Numbered from the stretch's first letter, positions 13,481 to 28,900 are shown. The stretch is DNA of 64,000 nt from Anoplopoma fimbria (GCF_027596085.1 NC_072465.1:17996207-18060206), one strand, 5' to 3'. Made by a program: numbers and translations. The notes: generated by a model from the sequence alone, not told the origin.

Positions 13481-16400
13481 TCTCAATAGAATGCATGCAA
13501 CATTACGTTCTTTGTAAAGACAGCTGTGATGTATGCCATTACATACGCAGTGTCCGTTGTTGTACAACAGAGTGAATATTTTGAATATGTCTGTTCTGCA
13601 CAACATGATTGGTTGATGCCTTTATTCATGGTGCGAAAGGTTGGAAAAAACGTTTTCGTTCTTTAAAAAAATTACGCTTTTTTAAGTTTATTTTTGGCTG
13701 AGTAATATTCCCATTCTGTGTGAAAGGACTCATGACAAAAACAACACTTTTATATTATTATTAATAGATTAAAAATAGATAACAATAAACGCCCCTTTTG
13801 CGTAAAGGCCTTCAGGATCAATGAAAGTCATAAGCATTTCACAGCAGCAAGAGTTTATCAAGGAAACATGAAAACTAAAAGAGCTCCAGTGAAAATGATC
13901 AGTGGCCAACTGAAGGTGCAGCGGTCAAATAAAAAAAACCTGGAAGTGTTTGCTGCTTTAAAAAAATAATAAAAAAGGGTGTGTTAAGCAGCTCTGGGCC
14001 AGATGCCCGCCTGCCCCGACTTTTCAGAGCGATTGCTTCTGGCAGAGAATCAGATAGAAGGGAGAGTCATTTATATTTCCTGTAACACCCCACAAGCTGT
14101 GGAGCCAGGGAGCATTTAAATCTCGTCTAAGGTCAACAGGGAACTCAATGGCTTTGATAACACGTATCCCATCTTTGATTTTACTCTCTCTTCTCGTCTC
14201 TGCAGAAATCCTGCCTTTGATAAGGGGGTTGTGCAGAAGGTTTAAAAGTAAACAAGACGAGGTGAACGAATAACTGTGTTCAGGGGCAATGTTTGAGATA
14301 AGGGAAACAACAGGCACACCAATGTCACTCCACGACACATTAACGTCCCTACTCATGTCTGCTGTGAACAGAGAAGCCAATGTTTTCTCATGAATTATTC
14401 AGGTTTCAGTTCTGTGGAGGCAACTCCGGCAGCAGCACCACAAGGAAGCTCACCTAAGGCTGAACGCTAAATAATGGACTGATAGATCAGTTTTCTTTTC
14501 TCTGAATGACTCAGAGCAGCGTAGACCAGAAGGTGGGTTCACTTATCTTCTGTGAAAATCTCTCCAGGAACTTTAAGCTTTCTGTGGTTGACGGAGAAAG
14601 TCACAGGAGGACACAAAGCCAACTCTAAGCACTTATCCACACCAGCCAGACACACAAACAACCCCACAACAAAAGGGCTGCAAAGAGCACAAACAGCCCG
14701 TCACTCAAGAAGAAAATGACAGGGAGAGAAGCCTTTCCATATCACTCAAACTCCCTCAGAAATTGAGGTGAACACCTTTGATCCGCAGAGAGATGCGAGT
14801 ACTGATCCGGATCAGCTTTGTGACAGTGCTCAGGGTTTCCATAGAAACATGCGCACCCCGAACACGCCACCTTAAACATCCAGAACCGCATCAACAGATG
14901 GTTTCTGGAAAAGCTGAAGGATGATGAAGTCTCACAACCTGGCATGCATCATTTCATCTGACAGAGGCCATATTGTCATGTTAGAAATATCCACAGTGAA
15001 AGTTTGAAACCTCCATTATTTACAAAACAGCATTTGTTTGATCGGATTAGAGATTACTGTGTGTGAATAATAATGTGACGGGGTCTAGGAACACAGAAAT
15101 GAACGTGTCTGCCTCATGGCATTTGGAAAACAATCTCATCTGTCTTTCCGTATCAGGAAATATATATCTACACTCATTTTATCCCTGCACTCAGGTTCGC
15201 CTTATCATCAGCTGTGACGGACGTGTTTTGAAATCTTCTCTGCAGTCAGCTCCAATACAGTCAGTCTAATGCGTACTCATTAATCTTTTTTCTTCCCCTG
15301 GTATTTCTGAGTGAGTAGAAATGTGGAAACTGATGAGAGACGACTACCGGCTGAAACTGCAGTTGTTAAAAGAAAAAAGAGCAACCCCAGCTCTTTGAAG
15401 TCCGGCCCACTTCAGCTCGCACTGTAAAACAAAGGATGTAACATTGAAATACAGTTAAAGGATTAGGGGTGGACGGATTTTCATACAATAGGGTAAAAAA
15501 TGTGCCTCAAAATGAGGCATGAGATGAAAGCTTTGGTTTCTCTGTGTTCAAACACCCAAAGATACCTACAGAACAAAGATAGCTGCAAATAAGGAGGATC
15601 TCATAAATGATAACCCACCTCTCCTGCTGGAACTGAGACTTAAAATGGCTGAATAGAAAAAATGAAATCATGGCTGGATAGCAGGATTAGGGCTACACTT
15701 TTGCTGCAATCCTTGGACCACCTTTGTCCTTTTTCTCTGACTATATCTCTTTCTTTCCCCATCTCTCTGTGTCAAATAGTTTAATAGCTATACACTGACT
15801 CCATGATTTAAGCTGGCCTGTATTCACTGTTCTTGTTGTCCTTTTGTTGTTTTGTGTATGTATTAACTTGTCTTTCTTGTCTTGCAATAAAAATAAAAAA
15901 AAATAGATAAATAAAAAAACGTTGGAGGTTTTCTCCTCACCCTAGGGGAGTGGATCAGATCAGAGCAAAAAGCATTTTTTAAAGAATTATGGCAAGCAAT
16001 GTCTTCTCTGTCACGCCATCATCAGGCCGCCATTGTAGCCCCGCTGACTTCTCAACCAAAGTGGCTAATGCAGTGCAACGTTCCACCACATCAATTCACA
16101 GCTTCCACACCCTCTGAAATGCATTTGATTAGTCACCCCAGCACGGCATCAGGGACATAAATAATTCATCTGTGCAAATGACAAATGAGGCAATCAATTC
16201 TGGGACAGTATTCAAAGAGAAACTATTCAAATCCCCTCTAAATTAATTTTCTGCCTTTTAGTGGACGTGGACTTGAAATTTTAACGCTGAATTCATCAGA
16301 TGATTTTTTTAAACCTGATTTCCACAAAGTAAACAAACAGTTTGGTGTCAGGATATGTTTTCACAAGATACACATACAGTAACAGTGACTGTGAGCTTTG

Positions 16401-18007
16401 GAGAGTTCTCTCAGACCAGCAGTAAAAGTCTCACTACAACGCTGGCATCATTTAATACTGGAGATCAGAGCCTGAACTACACAGACCTTGAGACAATATT
16501 AGAAGGAGAAGGAGGGCTGGACTAATTCAATATCCCATCTGACAGCAGAAACACTACTCTCCCTATGAATGGAAAACCCTATGGATGAGGCGAGCTCCTC
16601 TATGTGAGATGAGATCACACTTCACTTTGACCTCTGAGACTCAGAGAACAAAGAAATCTGATGCATAATCTGCCAACAATTATTTAGTCAGTCTGGTGTA
16701 GCCTGAGTGATGATAGGGAGCCTGAGAGCTCAATCCTGCTGCTCTGATAAGGTGAATAAAGTCAAGAGACAGTAGTGCTGTAGTGTTGAAGCTGGACCCT
16801 GTATTAAACACAGTTATTGAGTATGAATACAGTATCATATACAGTAATTAAACATGAATCCTTTCAAACATTATTGTACCTAATTAGGTTACGTTAGGTT
16901 CATAAATGACTTAAGTTAGAATAACAAAGTGAAAGCTTTATAATTAACTTTGTTTTATTCATTTGAAATCTGGATTATATTATATATAAGAAGAAAAGGC
17001 AACATTTTCTGAAGAACACTTGCTAGGGGCTAAAAATTTACAATTAACACAGGTTGAAGTGGCAGTTGAAATTAATTACTGAAATAAGTTGACATGGCAG
17101 TTTAGATGGATGGGCTGAAAGAAGTTGAAGTTTCAGTTAAAGTGTGAAACAAGTTCTCCAAATAAAACGACAAAATACGTTGTTTGTCTACAAACTCTAA
17201 AACGATGTGACTATGACACTATGGTTAAGGTTTGGTTTAGGCATAAAACATTTTTTTGTTATGGTAAGAGAAACATAGTCATGGTTATAATAATTATTGA
17301 AGCTTAGGGAGAGACCATGGTGGTTGTTTTTGGATTTGATTTACCCATTTAAAACCCACACATAATCTTTCTATTGGACTTGGCTGTAGCCTCAGACTTA
17401 ACAAACATATCGCCATAGCAACTGTCAGTCAAAAGTCAGCACACCCTGCTGATCCGTTTCGTCCTCTGATAGTTCAGAGCAACAAGCCCCATCTGACAGA
17501 GGCCCCCCCTCTGCAAACCTTCTAAGAGAAAAACTTGAGAACACGTAAAGGTTGTGGATGTACCGTCTGACACAAACAAGGCCAACATGCAGAGAAATCT
17601 GTCATGCTGACGTGTCTGAGCGCTTCACTTAACACTGAACTACCGGCAAACTTTTTTCTTTTTCCAAGTACAACTTCTCGGGGAGATAATCGGCACTCCA
17701 TCTGCGGCTGAGTTTCCCACTCATCCATCAACTCCCAATGCTATGTTCCTGACTAACAGAAAAAAACTGACTGCAGGCTAACAATCTTTCACTCCAGCTT
17801 GCATACAAGTGAGCTGAGGTGAAAGCAATGGCCTTTTGCTGAATTACCTTCCCTTTAATCAATGACACCGCGACAGAGAAAATATCTCCAGGAGAATGGC
17901 AGAGGGATACTGTATCCATCATGCACGTCCATGATGGGGCTAATGGATAACCCCAATGCATCAATGTGTCATCCATCAAAATGTAGAAATATAAATAAAA
18001 GGACAAA

Positions 18008-18498
18008 TTAAAGCAACACTATAAGGATACATTTTCATGTAATCTGAAGCAAAGATGAGAGATGGAAAGATTTTACTACTTTGGTTGCCTTTTTCTTTTT
18101 TTAAAGCAAATGTAGAAGCAAACAACTATTAGATTTGGGAAGATATAGTGGAGTAATGTCTACCAGAGCAGAGACTCTGTGTGCTGTAATCTGGACTTCT
18201 TTATATTTTGTTTACAGCTGGGCTTTACAGTGAGCGTGCCCCAATGGTTAGCTCACAGCCCCCTACTCTGTGCTCATACGACAGTTACAGGTGATAACAT
18301 CGTCCTGACGTCGTCATGGAAGCATAGCGCCCACCCTCTGGTTCCCCCTGTGGTAAACACTGATAGCTCTGGCGGCACTGTTGCCGCTATTCACATTGTT
18401 AGGACTGATGGCTATGAGCCGCCAGCTCAGCCGTCACCATGTTGAGAGCGGTGTGGAGGAAAAATATATGCTTTGAATTTCACATTGAGCACCTTTAA
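18008..18498. mobile_element. candidate TTAA-flanked MITE
   Basis: The block opens TTAAAGCAACACTATAAGGA and closes CACATTGAGCACCTTTAA, with TTAA at both ends. The interior has GGTTCCCCCTGTGGTAAACA, GGCTATGAGCCGCC and TCACCATGTTGAGAGC, which I recognise from repeated fish sequences. It is non-coding and about 490 bp. TTAA target duplications are typical of piggyBac/Kolobok-type elements; the superfamily here is inference. Confidence 0.45.
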
Positions 18499-19785
18499 GA
18501 CTGAAAGAGTGCATAAACCTCTGGAAGTAACTCTAAAAAAAACTACAGCCAACACTGATTGGACGGAAACAAGCATTTCCCTTCCATGGATCCTGAGGAT
18601 AACAAGGACAAAAGTCTGCCAAAGCTTTCACAGAGGTTGTGCTGTGGGTAATAATTTCAGTTAGTTCAGGGATGAACTTGTGGTTTCAACCTCGGCTCGA
18701 GGTCACAGTGACGTGCCGTAGGCAAAAGAGACAAGACAGAACATCTCATGTTTTTTTCTCAGTTCATTGGAAAGTTTGCAAAAAAAGGTGTGAGAGGAAC
18801 ATTAGGTTATTGTAAACTAAACTGCAGGGAACAACTGATATGGACAAACATGGGTCGAATATGAAAAGCTGCAGTCTAAGTTGTTGTTGTGTTTAAAAGC
18901 CGTCTGTGCACAGCAAAATATTTATTGATTTACTTGGCTGATTTAATGTTATTTCAAAAAATACACATTAACAAGAAATATTTTTTGTTGAATTAGAATG
19001 ATTTGCTCTGTAGAACTCTTCTTATTACTGAACAATGGACAAAGCTTTTAAATATATATATATATGTTTTTTTTCTGTTGGCAGCAAAATGCCAATGGGC
19101 CAATCATCAAGCTAAAGGGACATACATCAACTCTTAACCACTCAAACCATAATACATATAAATGTAATGTAATGTCACATTAAGCATTATTAGCAAATGC
19201 ATGGCTTATTTATTTAAAATAAAACAAACAAATACAAAAATAAAAATGTAAATGTCAACATCAGATTTGATGTTTCCAGGGTTAGGGTTACGACATTAAA
19301 AATGCTAATTTAGTAGAACATTTGTCTCATCGGGTATATTTTAGTATAAGAGAGCATGAGAGGACAAGAGAGTACCATTCTATTTCAAGATAAAACCCAG
19401 AAACACTCAAAAGCCTGGAAAAGAAGGCAAGATTGACTATTCAACATATTTATTCCTACAGTATTACACAGTAAATGTTTTTGACAGAGATTTATGACTT
19501 TGATTGTTAAAGTTTAATTTATGTTTTTTTTGTAAGCCCAACTGAGCTGAGCATAGTTGTATGCATGACATTATGATAACAAATTAATTATTTAATTTAC
19601 TAATACAACTGTTAAAGGTTTACACAGCAACCAAAAGGTAACTGACGAATACACTAAACCAGACAATTGCTATTGAGCCTCACCAGACCACACTGAGCGA
19701 GGTAGAATTCTGTGAACCTGTATCTTAATCAGAAGGACAAGCATGCACCAAGTGACCTTTGACCTTTTGTCGGCAGGGGCTGTAC

Positions 19786-19943
19786 CTGAGCATCCATGAG
19801 CAGGTGTCTCATCAGAGTCATGGACTTCCTCAAGGTGTCTCTCTCTCCAGGCATGAAGGCCTGGTCCTCGTGAGCCAGGCTACAAGGTCTGGTGACCATG
19901 AACTGGGCGATCTGGTCGTTCAGGCTGTTGAGAGACTGCACCG
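19786..19943 (-). CDS. kazn: kazn second coding exon
   Basis: The exon lies between a CTCTTTTGCAG acceptor and a CAG|GTACAG donor. It is 158 nt which, with the carried A, makes exactly 53 codons ending in phase 0. It encodes TVQSLNSLNDQIAQF, a central PCSLAHEDQAFMPGER and LRKSMTLMRHLLMDAQ. It has coding-like base composition and no stop in frame, inside long AT-rich intron. Confidence 0.82.
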
Positions 19944-22900
19944 CTGCAAAAGAGGCGAAAAGAGAACTGAAATGAAAACACATGACAGTTGATCTATGCT
20001 TTATTTTAGCGCCATGTCGGCCAAGGAGCTCCAAAGACACTTTCCTCTCCCTAAAGTAAAATTTTCTGGATTAAATTTGTGCGATCTGAGACAATTCCTA
20101 CATCCACGGCCACAGTCGAACGGCCTCCATTGTTCTCCTCTTCAGAATAATCCCTCTTTTGGACAAGAGGGGCATCATTAGGGCTAAATCCATTAACAAG
20201 ACACAGAAACTCACACTCAACCCATTATATAATCCATTTTGTTATGGAGAGAGTCCCAGTAATATAAAGTCTATTCTGTTGGGTTTGTTCGGTCAGAGGC
20301 TATATCAACACAATGTGGAGCTCTTTGGTCTTTGTTCACAGCCTGTGGGTGGTAATATAAAAATGTCTGATCAATACTGAAAAAATTCTGTCCCAAAACA
20401 AGTCAGCAGGGTGATAGAGGAGCATTTTGTCAAGTAAGTATCATGTAATCGCATGCAGTTACATGATGAAACACAACCAGCCACTTAAATAAGTCAAGTA
20501 AATGATAAACAAGGACAAAGATATAAATGAAAGCATTTGCATTAGACTGGTGGTAATCTATCAATGATTGAGGCCAAATGTGAGACACTTATTAGTGTGT
20601 TCAAATAAACCACAATGTCAGGTTCAATTTCGGAGAGATGTTTATAAAACGATGTAAAACATCTAGAATATTTACATTTGATGGAACGCTGCAGTCGTGG
20701 GTTTGAATATTTCATATGGCTTCAGTGACGATTTGGAACAAGCAGATACAGAATATACTGTATATGATTGTGTCAGTCACAGTGTTGACTTAAATGATTT
20801 TCCCAACTTTAAAACTACTGATGGGTAAACAAAAGGTTGAACTGTATGTTGAAGGGTTTTAATTGTTTAGATAGAGGCGTCTTCAAATTCTTTCTTTTCT
20901 CTGTCAAAAAATATCTTCAATTTATGATATTAAACAGAGAAAAGCATTAAATCCTCCCATATAAGAAACCCAAACTAGCAAATGTTTGGCATGTTTGCTG
21001 TGATAAATGACCAAATTCATCAGTTATCAAAACCGTTGTTGTTCAATGGACTTTAATGTAAACATCAGTCTCTGCAGGTACAGCATGTTTGAAGGCGGTC
21101 AGGACACTTGCTCCAAGCAAAGCATCACTTTCTCACAAACACAACACACCTAAGAGGCTAAGAGGTCAATTTAGGGTGAGAGTGACAGAACGACTGAGGC
21201 AACGTGTGACTCACAGACGACAGTCAAGGTCAGCTTTTCAGCAGAATGATCAAAGATTTATGTCCACACCTTCCAGCACTTCTCTTGAACTGCAGTTGCA
21301 TGCCAAAAGAGGCATGTTTACGAGCACACATCAGCCTTGCAGGCAGCTTGGCATACATCAAATCCCCACAAGGTAGGTGGAGGGAGGGGGGGGATAAAAT
21401 GTTTACGAGAGAGGTCGACGATCGGATTCTAATTTCACATTCAACATTTACAAGGTGTACCTCTCTGCCCCAAAGACGGCCAAACGCGTCAGGTTATGGC
21501 ACTCTGCTTCTGAAAATGACACGTTGTCAAACTCCTGAGAACAAACACACCCTCTCCTCCTCTCTGCTCCACTTTCAATTTATATGGAATGCATCCTGTC
21601 ACACACTGATACATGATGGAGAAGGCAGGTGGCTTTCTGTGAAAGCAGTGTTACTTTGCCTACCCTGAATATGTCAACAAACCATATCAGAATCAAAGAG
21701 CCACAGCGCCCCGGCCAAAGCCATAAAAGACCACAGAGATGTGACAGAAACACCACCTTTTGTAATGGATTTCTTCTCAATCATGAAATTACAACAAATG
21801 CTGAAACTCCAGCGTTTGACAGTATTTCAGCTATGAAAGTACATGTGTACCTCTCCACAACCTGCACATTAAATATTTTTCTGGTTGGAGCAAACCAGAC
21901 GAGGCAGCAGCATGATCCTCTGCTGGGAAAATGTAAGTGAGGATACGTCAAACCATGTTTCGCATCGGTTATCAGAGAAAAAGCTATTTCCATCAGGTTC
22001 ATTTTTGCCAACTTTCTATGAATTAATTTTTGTCTTTGTTTAGCACCTTTTAAACTGTCAATACCCCATATGCATGGTGTTCTTTTTTTCCAGCACAAAC
22101 TCAGCGTGACTTATCATTTTGTCAATATAACAAATACAAAGCTGCCTGCAACCCAAAATACAAGAAAAATGACACCAGCAGACACTAAAGTTTCCAAATC
22201 TTATATGAAAATTGCTCAAAATATTGTTATAGTAGTAGAAAATACTGTTTTACTATTTCTACACACAAACACAGCACAGACATGAAAGATATGCAACTAT
22301 AATACAGCATATTTACATTTAAATAGATGAATAAATATGAATAATGAAACATTTTATAAAATGTTTCATTATTCTTTAAAACTTTGAGTTTTCTCAGCCT
22401 TTCACTACATGACACATAAATAAAGTTGCTAAATGTATTCACAGATAAATAGATGGAGATTACTTTATATCTGTACAAAATGTCTCTATTGCTGTGTATT
22501 TACCACATTTAATTTATTCTGGAGTACTTTTCAAAGATGTGCATATACAAAATCTCCCCCGTCAGGTCTTTATTTCTTCACATCTGTATTTCTGATGTAA
22601 AGAGTACAATTATTCAAATCAGAGGGATATTATGTTTTTTGTGAAGCACCCTCCCACACACAGGTGGCTCAGTGCTGCTGGTGACTGTGGGATGTGGACA
22701 GCTCATTACAATCTTCACCCACAGGAGCAAAACAACATCAACAATGAACTCTAATGAGGCATGTTGGGGTTTTGTCAGTCTGCACAGTCCTTGTGTAAGG
22801 AGAATATATATACCTCACTCATAAAACTCTATCTCTCCTCCGGGAAAATTATCCGGTCGAGTTTGTCTATATGATCGCTGTTAATTTGCAAAATTGAAAA

Positions 22901-25900
22901 ATACAAGAACAAGGGACTTTTTTTTTTTTTTTTTATGCAGATGTGCTGGAATACAGTAAAATATTTTCGAATGAGCTCAGTCAGCTTTCCCACCAGGAGG
23001 TGTGATGAGAAAAAATATTAAAATGACTCTTTTGCTTCTGCTCGCTTTGGGGACCGACTGTTACAGCCACAGAGTCACAGAAGCCGAGCAGCCTTTGCCA
23101 AGGCAATTTGAGGAAGCTACAAAACTTCACACTTCAAGCCCAAATAGGCCGAGAGTCGGATGAAAGGATGGAGGAGTCTGTGAGACTCTGAGGCAATCTC
23201 AAGAAAGAGAGAGAGCATGGCTACATTTCAATTACACCAATGCCAGATAAATACACAACACAATCTTGTTGAGGGACAAAAGCCTGTATTGACCACCAGG
23301 TTTATAACACCACAGCAAATGTTCATTTTGAGGCTTTTGAAATGCCACTGTAAAGCTAACTGCTAGTTTGTTCAAACGCAGGGATAGGGATAGCTTAGCA
23401 AAGTTTCCCTTGCATAGAATGAATTGAATCCCCCTCAGTATCTGACAGCATCAACACAAGCCTGTAATTTTGCTGTTTGCCTCATTGTTCTGCATCACTA
23501 TCATCAGCAGGGTCCAATTCACCCGTCGATGGTCTGTGCGTCGCAATTCCCCAGAGAAATTGGACACCTTCCCCCAAAGGAATACTACTCTACCGTGCAA
23601 GCATGTTACAGCATGTTCCACAAATCATTTTCATCTTTATGTAAAGCACAAAAGGCACACCTCACTTCAATGTCACGCTTCATCAAAAATGCATTTGATC
23701 CTTTCCCTGTGGCCAGTGTCCACTAACTTCTGATGCAGAGCAGATGGAAGCTTTTGTGTGTGACGAGCTTTGTCTGCCTTTATGGGCAAAGCTGGGAATA
23801 TGTGAACATGGAGTGCATAATTGTGACAGTGGCTATAGAGAGATTGACTTCTGTGGAAAACAAACTACATGGGTTTTGGGTGTCTTTGTGCCGTTGTGTT
23901 TCCTCAGAACTCTAGCTATGAGAAATCAGAGAATATGCCCAAAACAATCATGCAGGCAGGAGCTGAGCCAGACAGCCAAGCGTCTCTTCTCCGTCCACAG
24001 TGAGCAGGAGCATCCCTCGAGTCCACATTTCATTCTCATTCCCACAGTTCCCACACATCGCAACAAGCATGTTTTGGCTTGTTTAGATACTAAACTGTAT
24101 CTGATCGGATCAGATCTGAATCAGACACTAAACTCAATTGAGTCAGCTGAGAGGAGTAACACACAGGCCTATTGTGCATGTTTTGTACCCTGCTCTACTG
24201 CATGTAAACAAGCAAAATAAGGATCTATATACAATAGGCTTTATATTGCATTTGTGTTACTAATAGGTCTATCAAGAGTATCATAAAATTGGTTGAGTCA
24301 ACTGCTAAATCAATTCATCACTTGTCTCTAGGACACTTTACAGTTGTCTCTAATACAGTAATATAATTAATTAAACAAAAATTAAACAGCCCTGCGACAG
24401 ACTGGCGACCTGTCCAGGGTGTACCCTGCCTTCGCCCATTGACAGCTGAGATCGGCTCCAGCACCCCTGCGACCCTTAACTGGATAAGCAGATTACGGAA
24501 AATGGATGGATGGATGGAAAAATTAAACATAATATATATAATCTTAATGCAAGACTAAGAGTCTACAGCCTTTCCAGCAGCTTTGTGAGGATGCATGTTA
24601 ACATGCTCACAATGACAATGCTGACATGCAGATGTGTAACAGTTGTAATCTTTACTATGTTGACCATCTTTTAAATTTTTGTAAACTAACATTGGCTAAT
24701 TAGCACTAAACACATAAGTACAGCTGAGGCTGATGGGAATTTCATTAGTTCTGCAGGTATCTGAACTTGCAGACTGTTCTAGTTGATCTATTATATGCCT
24801 TAACCACTTGGTCATTATATCCACATTACTGATGATTATGTATCAACAATCTCATTGTGTAAATATTTGTAGATTTGGTCAAAAATAGAGTGATATTTCA
24901 CAATATACTATTTGGTCATTTTGAAATGGTCAGTTGGAGAGGAATGGCTAATTTGTGAAGATGAAATTAGGTGTTATCGATATGAAACGTCCTCATTTCA
25001 CAACAAGTACATAAATAATTATATAGCATGTCATTTCCAGTAAATATCCCAATATATTTTGTGTTATCAGTATAAAAAGTAAAATAAAAACCATAATTTA
25101 TGTGGTAACGTGCTTTAAAAAATGATCGTAAATCCCGGCTTATAAACAGTTGATCACTGTTACCGTTATCACTATAAGTGGGTTCCACTGAACCTCAGTT
25201 GCTCTCTAACAGGTTGTTTATATTCTAGTCTGCTATTCAGCTCCTAAAGGTAAGAAAGTTAAGACCTTGAGGGCAGCCCAGTGGAAAAAATCTTCACAAT
25301 GAGGCCTGCAGGGCAGGAAAGAATTCTACTCTCCCTGTAGATCCTCTGCACCGCAGTGTCACCAAGAAACACCAAATCTAAATTTATGATAGACTGAGAG
25401 TGGTAAAACCTTCCTCACACTTTTTCATGCATCCCAAAACTGTTTTTGCAGCCTAAATCAACTATTCAATTAACCTCCCTGTCTCAAGTCTGTTAACATA
25501 CAAACACACAGTAATTTATTTCATGCTTACAAGTCGAGAGCATACTAATTAACTCCAAGACAGACCTACATGTGAATAAAAAGAACTCGAGGGAAACACA
25601 AGTGACAAATGAAATACAAAAGCTTTTCAAACCACCAGCGACACTGTGTAATATTTAGCTTCTTAAGATTGCAGTTTGGCAGTAGCCTGTTGGCAATTAA
25701 CAAAAACAGATGATGGTGTTATGTTGAAACAGCGAACGATCCACAGAAAGTGTTCCACAAAGTCGGACACATACCGTTGTCTCAGATGTCATCGTGTTGC
25801 ACTTCCATAAGGTTGTGGGACTTGTCAGAGGCATGTTTAAGAAATAATTTTCTTAATCTAAGCACCAAAGGCAGAGAGATATCCTAACTTTTAGTCCCTG

Positions 25901-28900
25901 ATATGGTTCACGCTCCAAAACTCAACTCCAGTTTGTAATGAGGGCTTATGTCTCATCTTTTGGTCTCAAAGGCTAAAATTGAGAAGTTCTAAACCTTTAG
26001 AAAGCTTCTTAAGAGCCACAGAGACGACATCATACAACTGTTTTCATAGACTGAGTGGTACTAATCCTGATATTATGTATGTTAGCATGCAGACAGGGTT
26101 ATCAACATTATTTTGGACATATAGTGAAGATGAGCACAGACTACTTCTCACATGAATCTCAAATCGTTATGATGCAATTTGTGATTTGCATATCTGAAAA
26201 TATGTGCTACGGGCTTCATTAACATGAAGGTTTCACTCTCAACAGTCCGTAAAATTAACTTCCGAGGCATCTTTGCAGAATCTCTAACATACAAATATAT
26301 AAGTTTCCCTTTCATGTTAGAGCTGAGGTGAAGCCCTTCAGGACCCATTGGGATGGAGGGAGCTGCATCTCACTCTGTCATCCAGCTCTCCAGTTTGGAG
26401 GCAGAAACTGCAGGAGGGATTTCATTTTGCCCACAGCAACATTGCCACCACCTGGTAGCTTTGGTACATGCTGCAACCGCATGAAATAAAAATGTACCTC
26501 TCTTAGCTGTCTCACTGACTGTGTGGCCTGAACAGATACAAGTGGAGCAGTGACAAAGACGGGTAAATACAGCGACCCTTAAAAACATCTGCCACTGCCT
26601 CCACAAAGTGAGGTCATTAAGTTATCGCAGAGAAGTGATTGCAAAACATCACACCAATTGTGTTAAATAATTAATTATGGCCAAACCTACGTACATATTA
26701 ACATTTCAATTATACAACAACTCCAATTGCACTTTTAACAATCACAATCCAATAATCTCCAAAGAATATCAACATTTATTACAAGGAAAAGGCCAATTCT
26801 AATTTCCCCAAAACCTGTTTGTGATCTATAATTAAAATATGATCTTTAACAGTCCACAGAAAGCCAGCGTGCCTCCCTTAAGTGTCCTCCTCGCATAACT
26901 TTGATCAGTGTGCCACCTAGTGAGAAGTACAAGAGATCACCGCAGAGCGATCCAGGTATCGCTTTCTTCCTTTGAGCCAAAGACTTTAGAAAAACAAATC
27001 TCAGGAGGGGCGCTGAACCACCGGCTGAACATAAAAGCCTCCGATGGCCCTTTGATAATCTGCCTGAGGCCTCCTCTTCAACACCTAATGAAACCACTCA
27101 GAGAGGATTGTGGCTCTCACTGAAATTCTTCCTATCACACACAGGTAATTAATTTACAGATAAGGAGCAGTTCTCCTTTACATCAGGTGTAATGGTGTGT
27201 GTAATGGCAAAAAACGGAAGGTAACTGTCTATTCTTACAAAAAGGTCAGGGGTCAGGACACAGACTTCTTGAATGATTTAAATTGATTCTCTTGCTCAAA
27301 GGTTCATTAATAAGCTAAATTCATTTTTCAGAGCAGAAGCAGGTAAATGCAGCAAACAAAGGAGTGAAATCCTTTAAGATAAGATAAGATAAGATAAGAT
27401 AATCCTTTATTAGTCCTGCAGCGTGGAAATTTGCAGCCGTGTATATAAGTTAAAGGGGAAAAAATGCAAACCTCAGTCTTCTTACATAATCATTTGTTGT
27501 TGTTGGGTGAACTCTAGGACTCACTGTGTTTTAATTCATCTCATTGGTGTACCCGCTTTACTGCAAACTGACTCATGTGCTCCTTCATCAGTCAGTAACT
27601 TTAATGTTTCTCAAACTCCCTTTGATAAGAGCGGGCGTGAACACATCGCATTGAGCTGTGGGTAATATGTGTAGGTGGAGAAATATAGCATAAGTGACAG
27701 TGACAGAAAAAGGGAGAGACAGAAACTGCAGATAGCTGAAACAAATGACTGCTGGTCTTTTGTAGCTGTGCTACTAATATCTCAACACTATATCACAGTG
27801 TCTACATTTATCCATAGGAATGAGACATATACTGCACAAACTGGACCCAGGAAAAGCAAAGGTGCATTGCTAATAGCTGTTTTTAGGCAGCAACTACAAA
27901 AGCATGAAAATGAGCTTCAGGAGAAACTTTGAAGATACAACTGACAGACAGCAGAGAAGTAATCTCTGCATCAGCCGAGATAAGGAGAGGAAATAAGGAT
28001 CCTCCCGTCTTCTAACAGAGTCAGGGTAAACACAGCTTGTTAGAGCAGACCTGTGTGAGCTCAAACGTGACATTTCAAAATCCAGAGGCTGCACGCTGGA
28101 GTGCGTTTTTCGAGAGCCAGGCTACAGGCGGCACCGGTGACAAGGCCGCAGCCAATTAGGACTGTTTGTGAGCAAGTGTCTGTCTTTCAGAGCGGATGAA
28201 AGTGGGTCAGAGCTGCAGCGTATCTTTGTACCGGAGCACACCGGCAGGTAGCACACAACATACAAACTTCAAAATGAGACAGATGGGGATTAAATAGCTG
28301 AACTTCAAATTCGCTCAAATATGGGGTGACGGTTCTGAATCCATTATTATTATCAGCCACTTTGATGCTCAAAATTCAATTTCAGGGCAGGTTTCTAATA
28401 GTAGACGAGCCAATCAGAGTTCAGGCTGCAGGTTTTCCCACTATCATTCATTAACACGTTTCTCTGCAGGTAAACAACTCTGCAAGTTCAAAGGCACATC
28501 ACCTCAACATTTTAGCAAGTTAGACATTACTTTGGGGAGAAAACTGTTGCTGCCATATTTCGTGAGTTTTTCCACTTCCCTCTCACATCAAACGCTGCAA
28601 ACTGTGTCGGAGAGGAGAGAGCTAAGCGCTGTTTAATGATGCCCAGCATGTCTCTCCAAGTTCACGTTTGTGGAGGACAACTCAGACCAAGATGACATCA
28701 GAGATTTGATGCAAAAACCACTTGACATAATTGCCGGTTGGATGCGGTTGTGAACCAGGACGGAGCCGCTGCCTCTGACACACAGCCTGTGTTCAAGGTC
28801 TCTGATCTCAGCTCTGTCCACATGTTTGGTACAACTCACACTCGAGAGGATTTGATAACATGAAAAATTAATGATGAACTAAATCCATGGAGCAAGCTTT

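Larger units (their letters stand above)
1..19785. other. non-coding, read as kazn intron
   Basis: No exon with convincing splice signals and conserved protein sequence was found on either strand. It holds the repeats listed at 1062, 6689, 11383, 13255 and 18008, an A-rich LINE-like tail near 15886-15918, and otherwise AT-rich unique sequence. Assigning it to the kazn intron is inference from the donor at 19785. Confidence 0.5.

Noticed and set aside
15640..15920. Sequence ending CTTGCAATAAAAATAAAAAAAA, like a retroposed 3' end
   Set aside because: AATAAA plus an A-run hints at a LINE or processed pseudogene tail, but no upstream coding match or target duplication was identified.
19990..20380. 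Plus-strand frames (ELQRHFPLPKVKFSG) vaguely like a LINE ORF2 C-terminal region
   Set aside because: The similarity is to a loose pattern only, the frame breaks after about 60 codons and no reverse-transcriptase motifs are nearby; could be an old L1-like fragment but not supported.
21246..21668. Plus-strand 140-codon open frame
   Set aside because: No recognisable family, no splice signals and located in the middle of a long intron on the opposite strand; probably chance.
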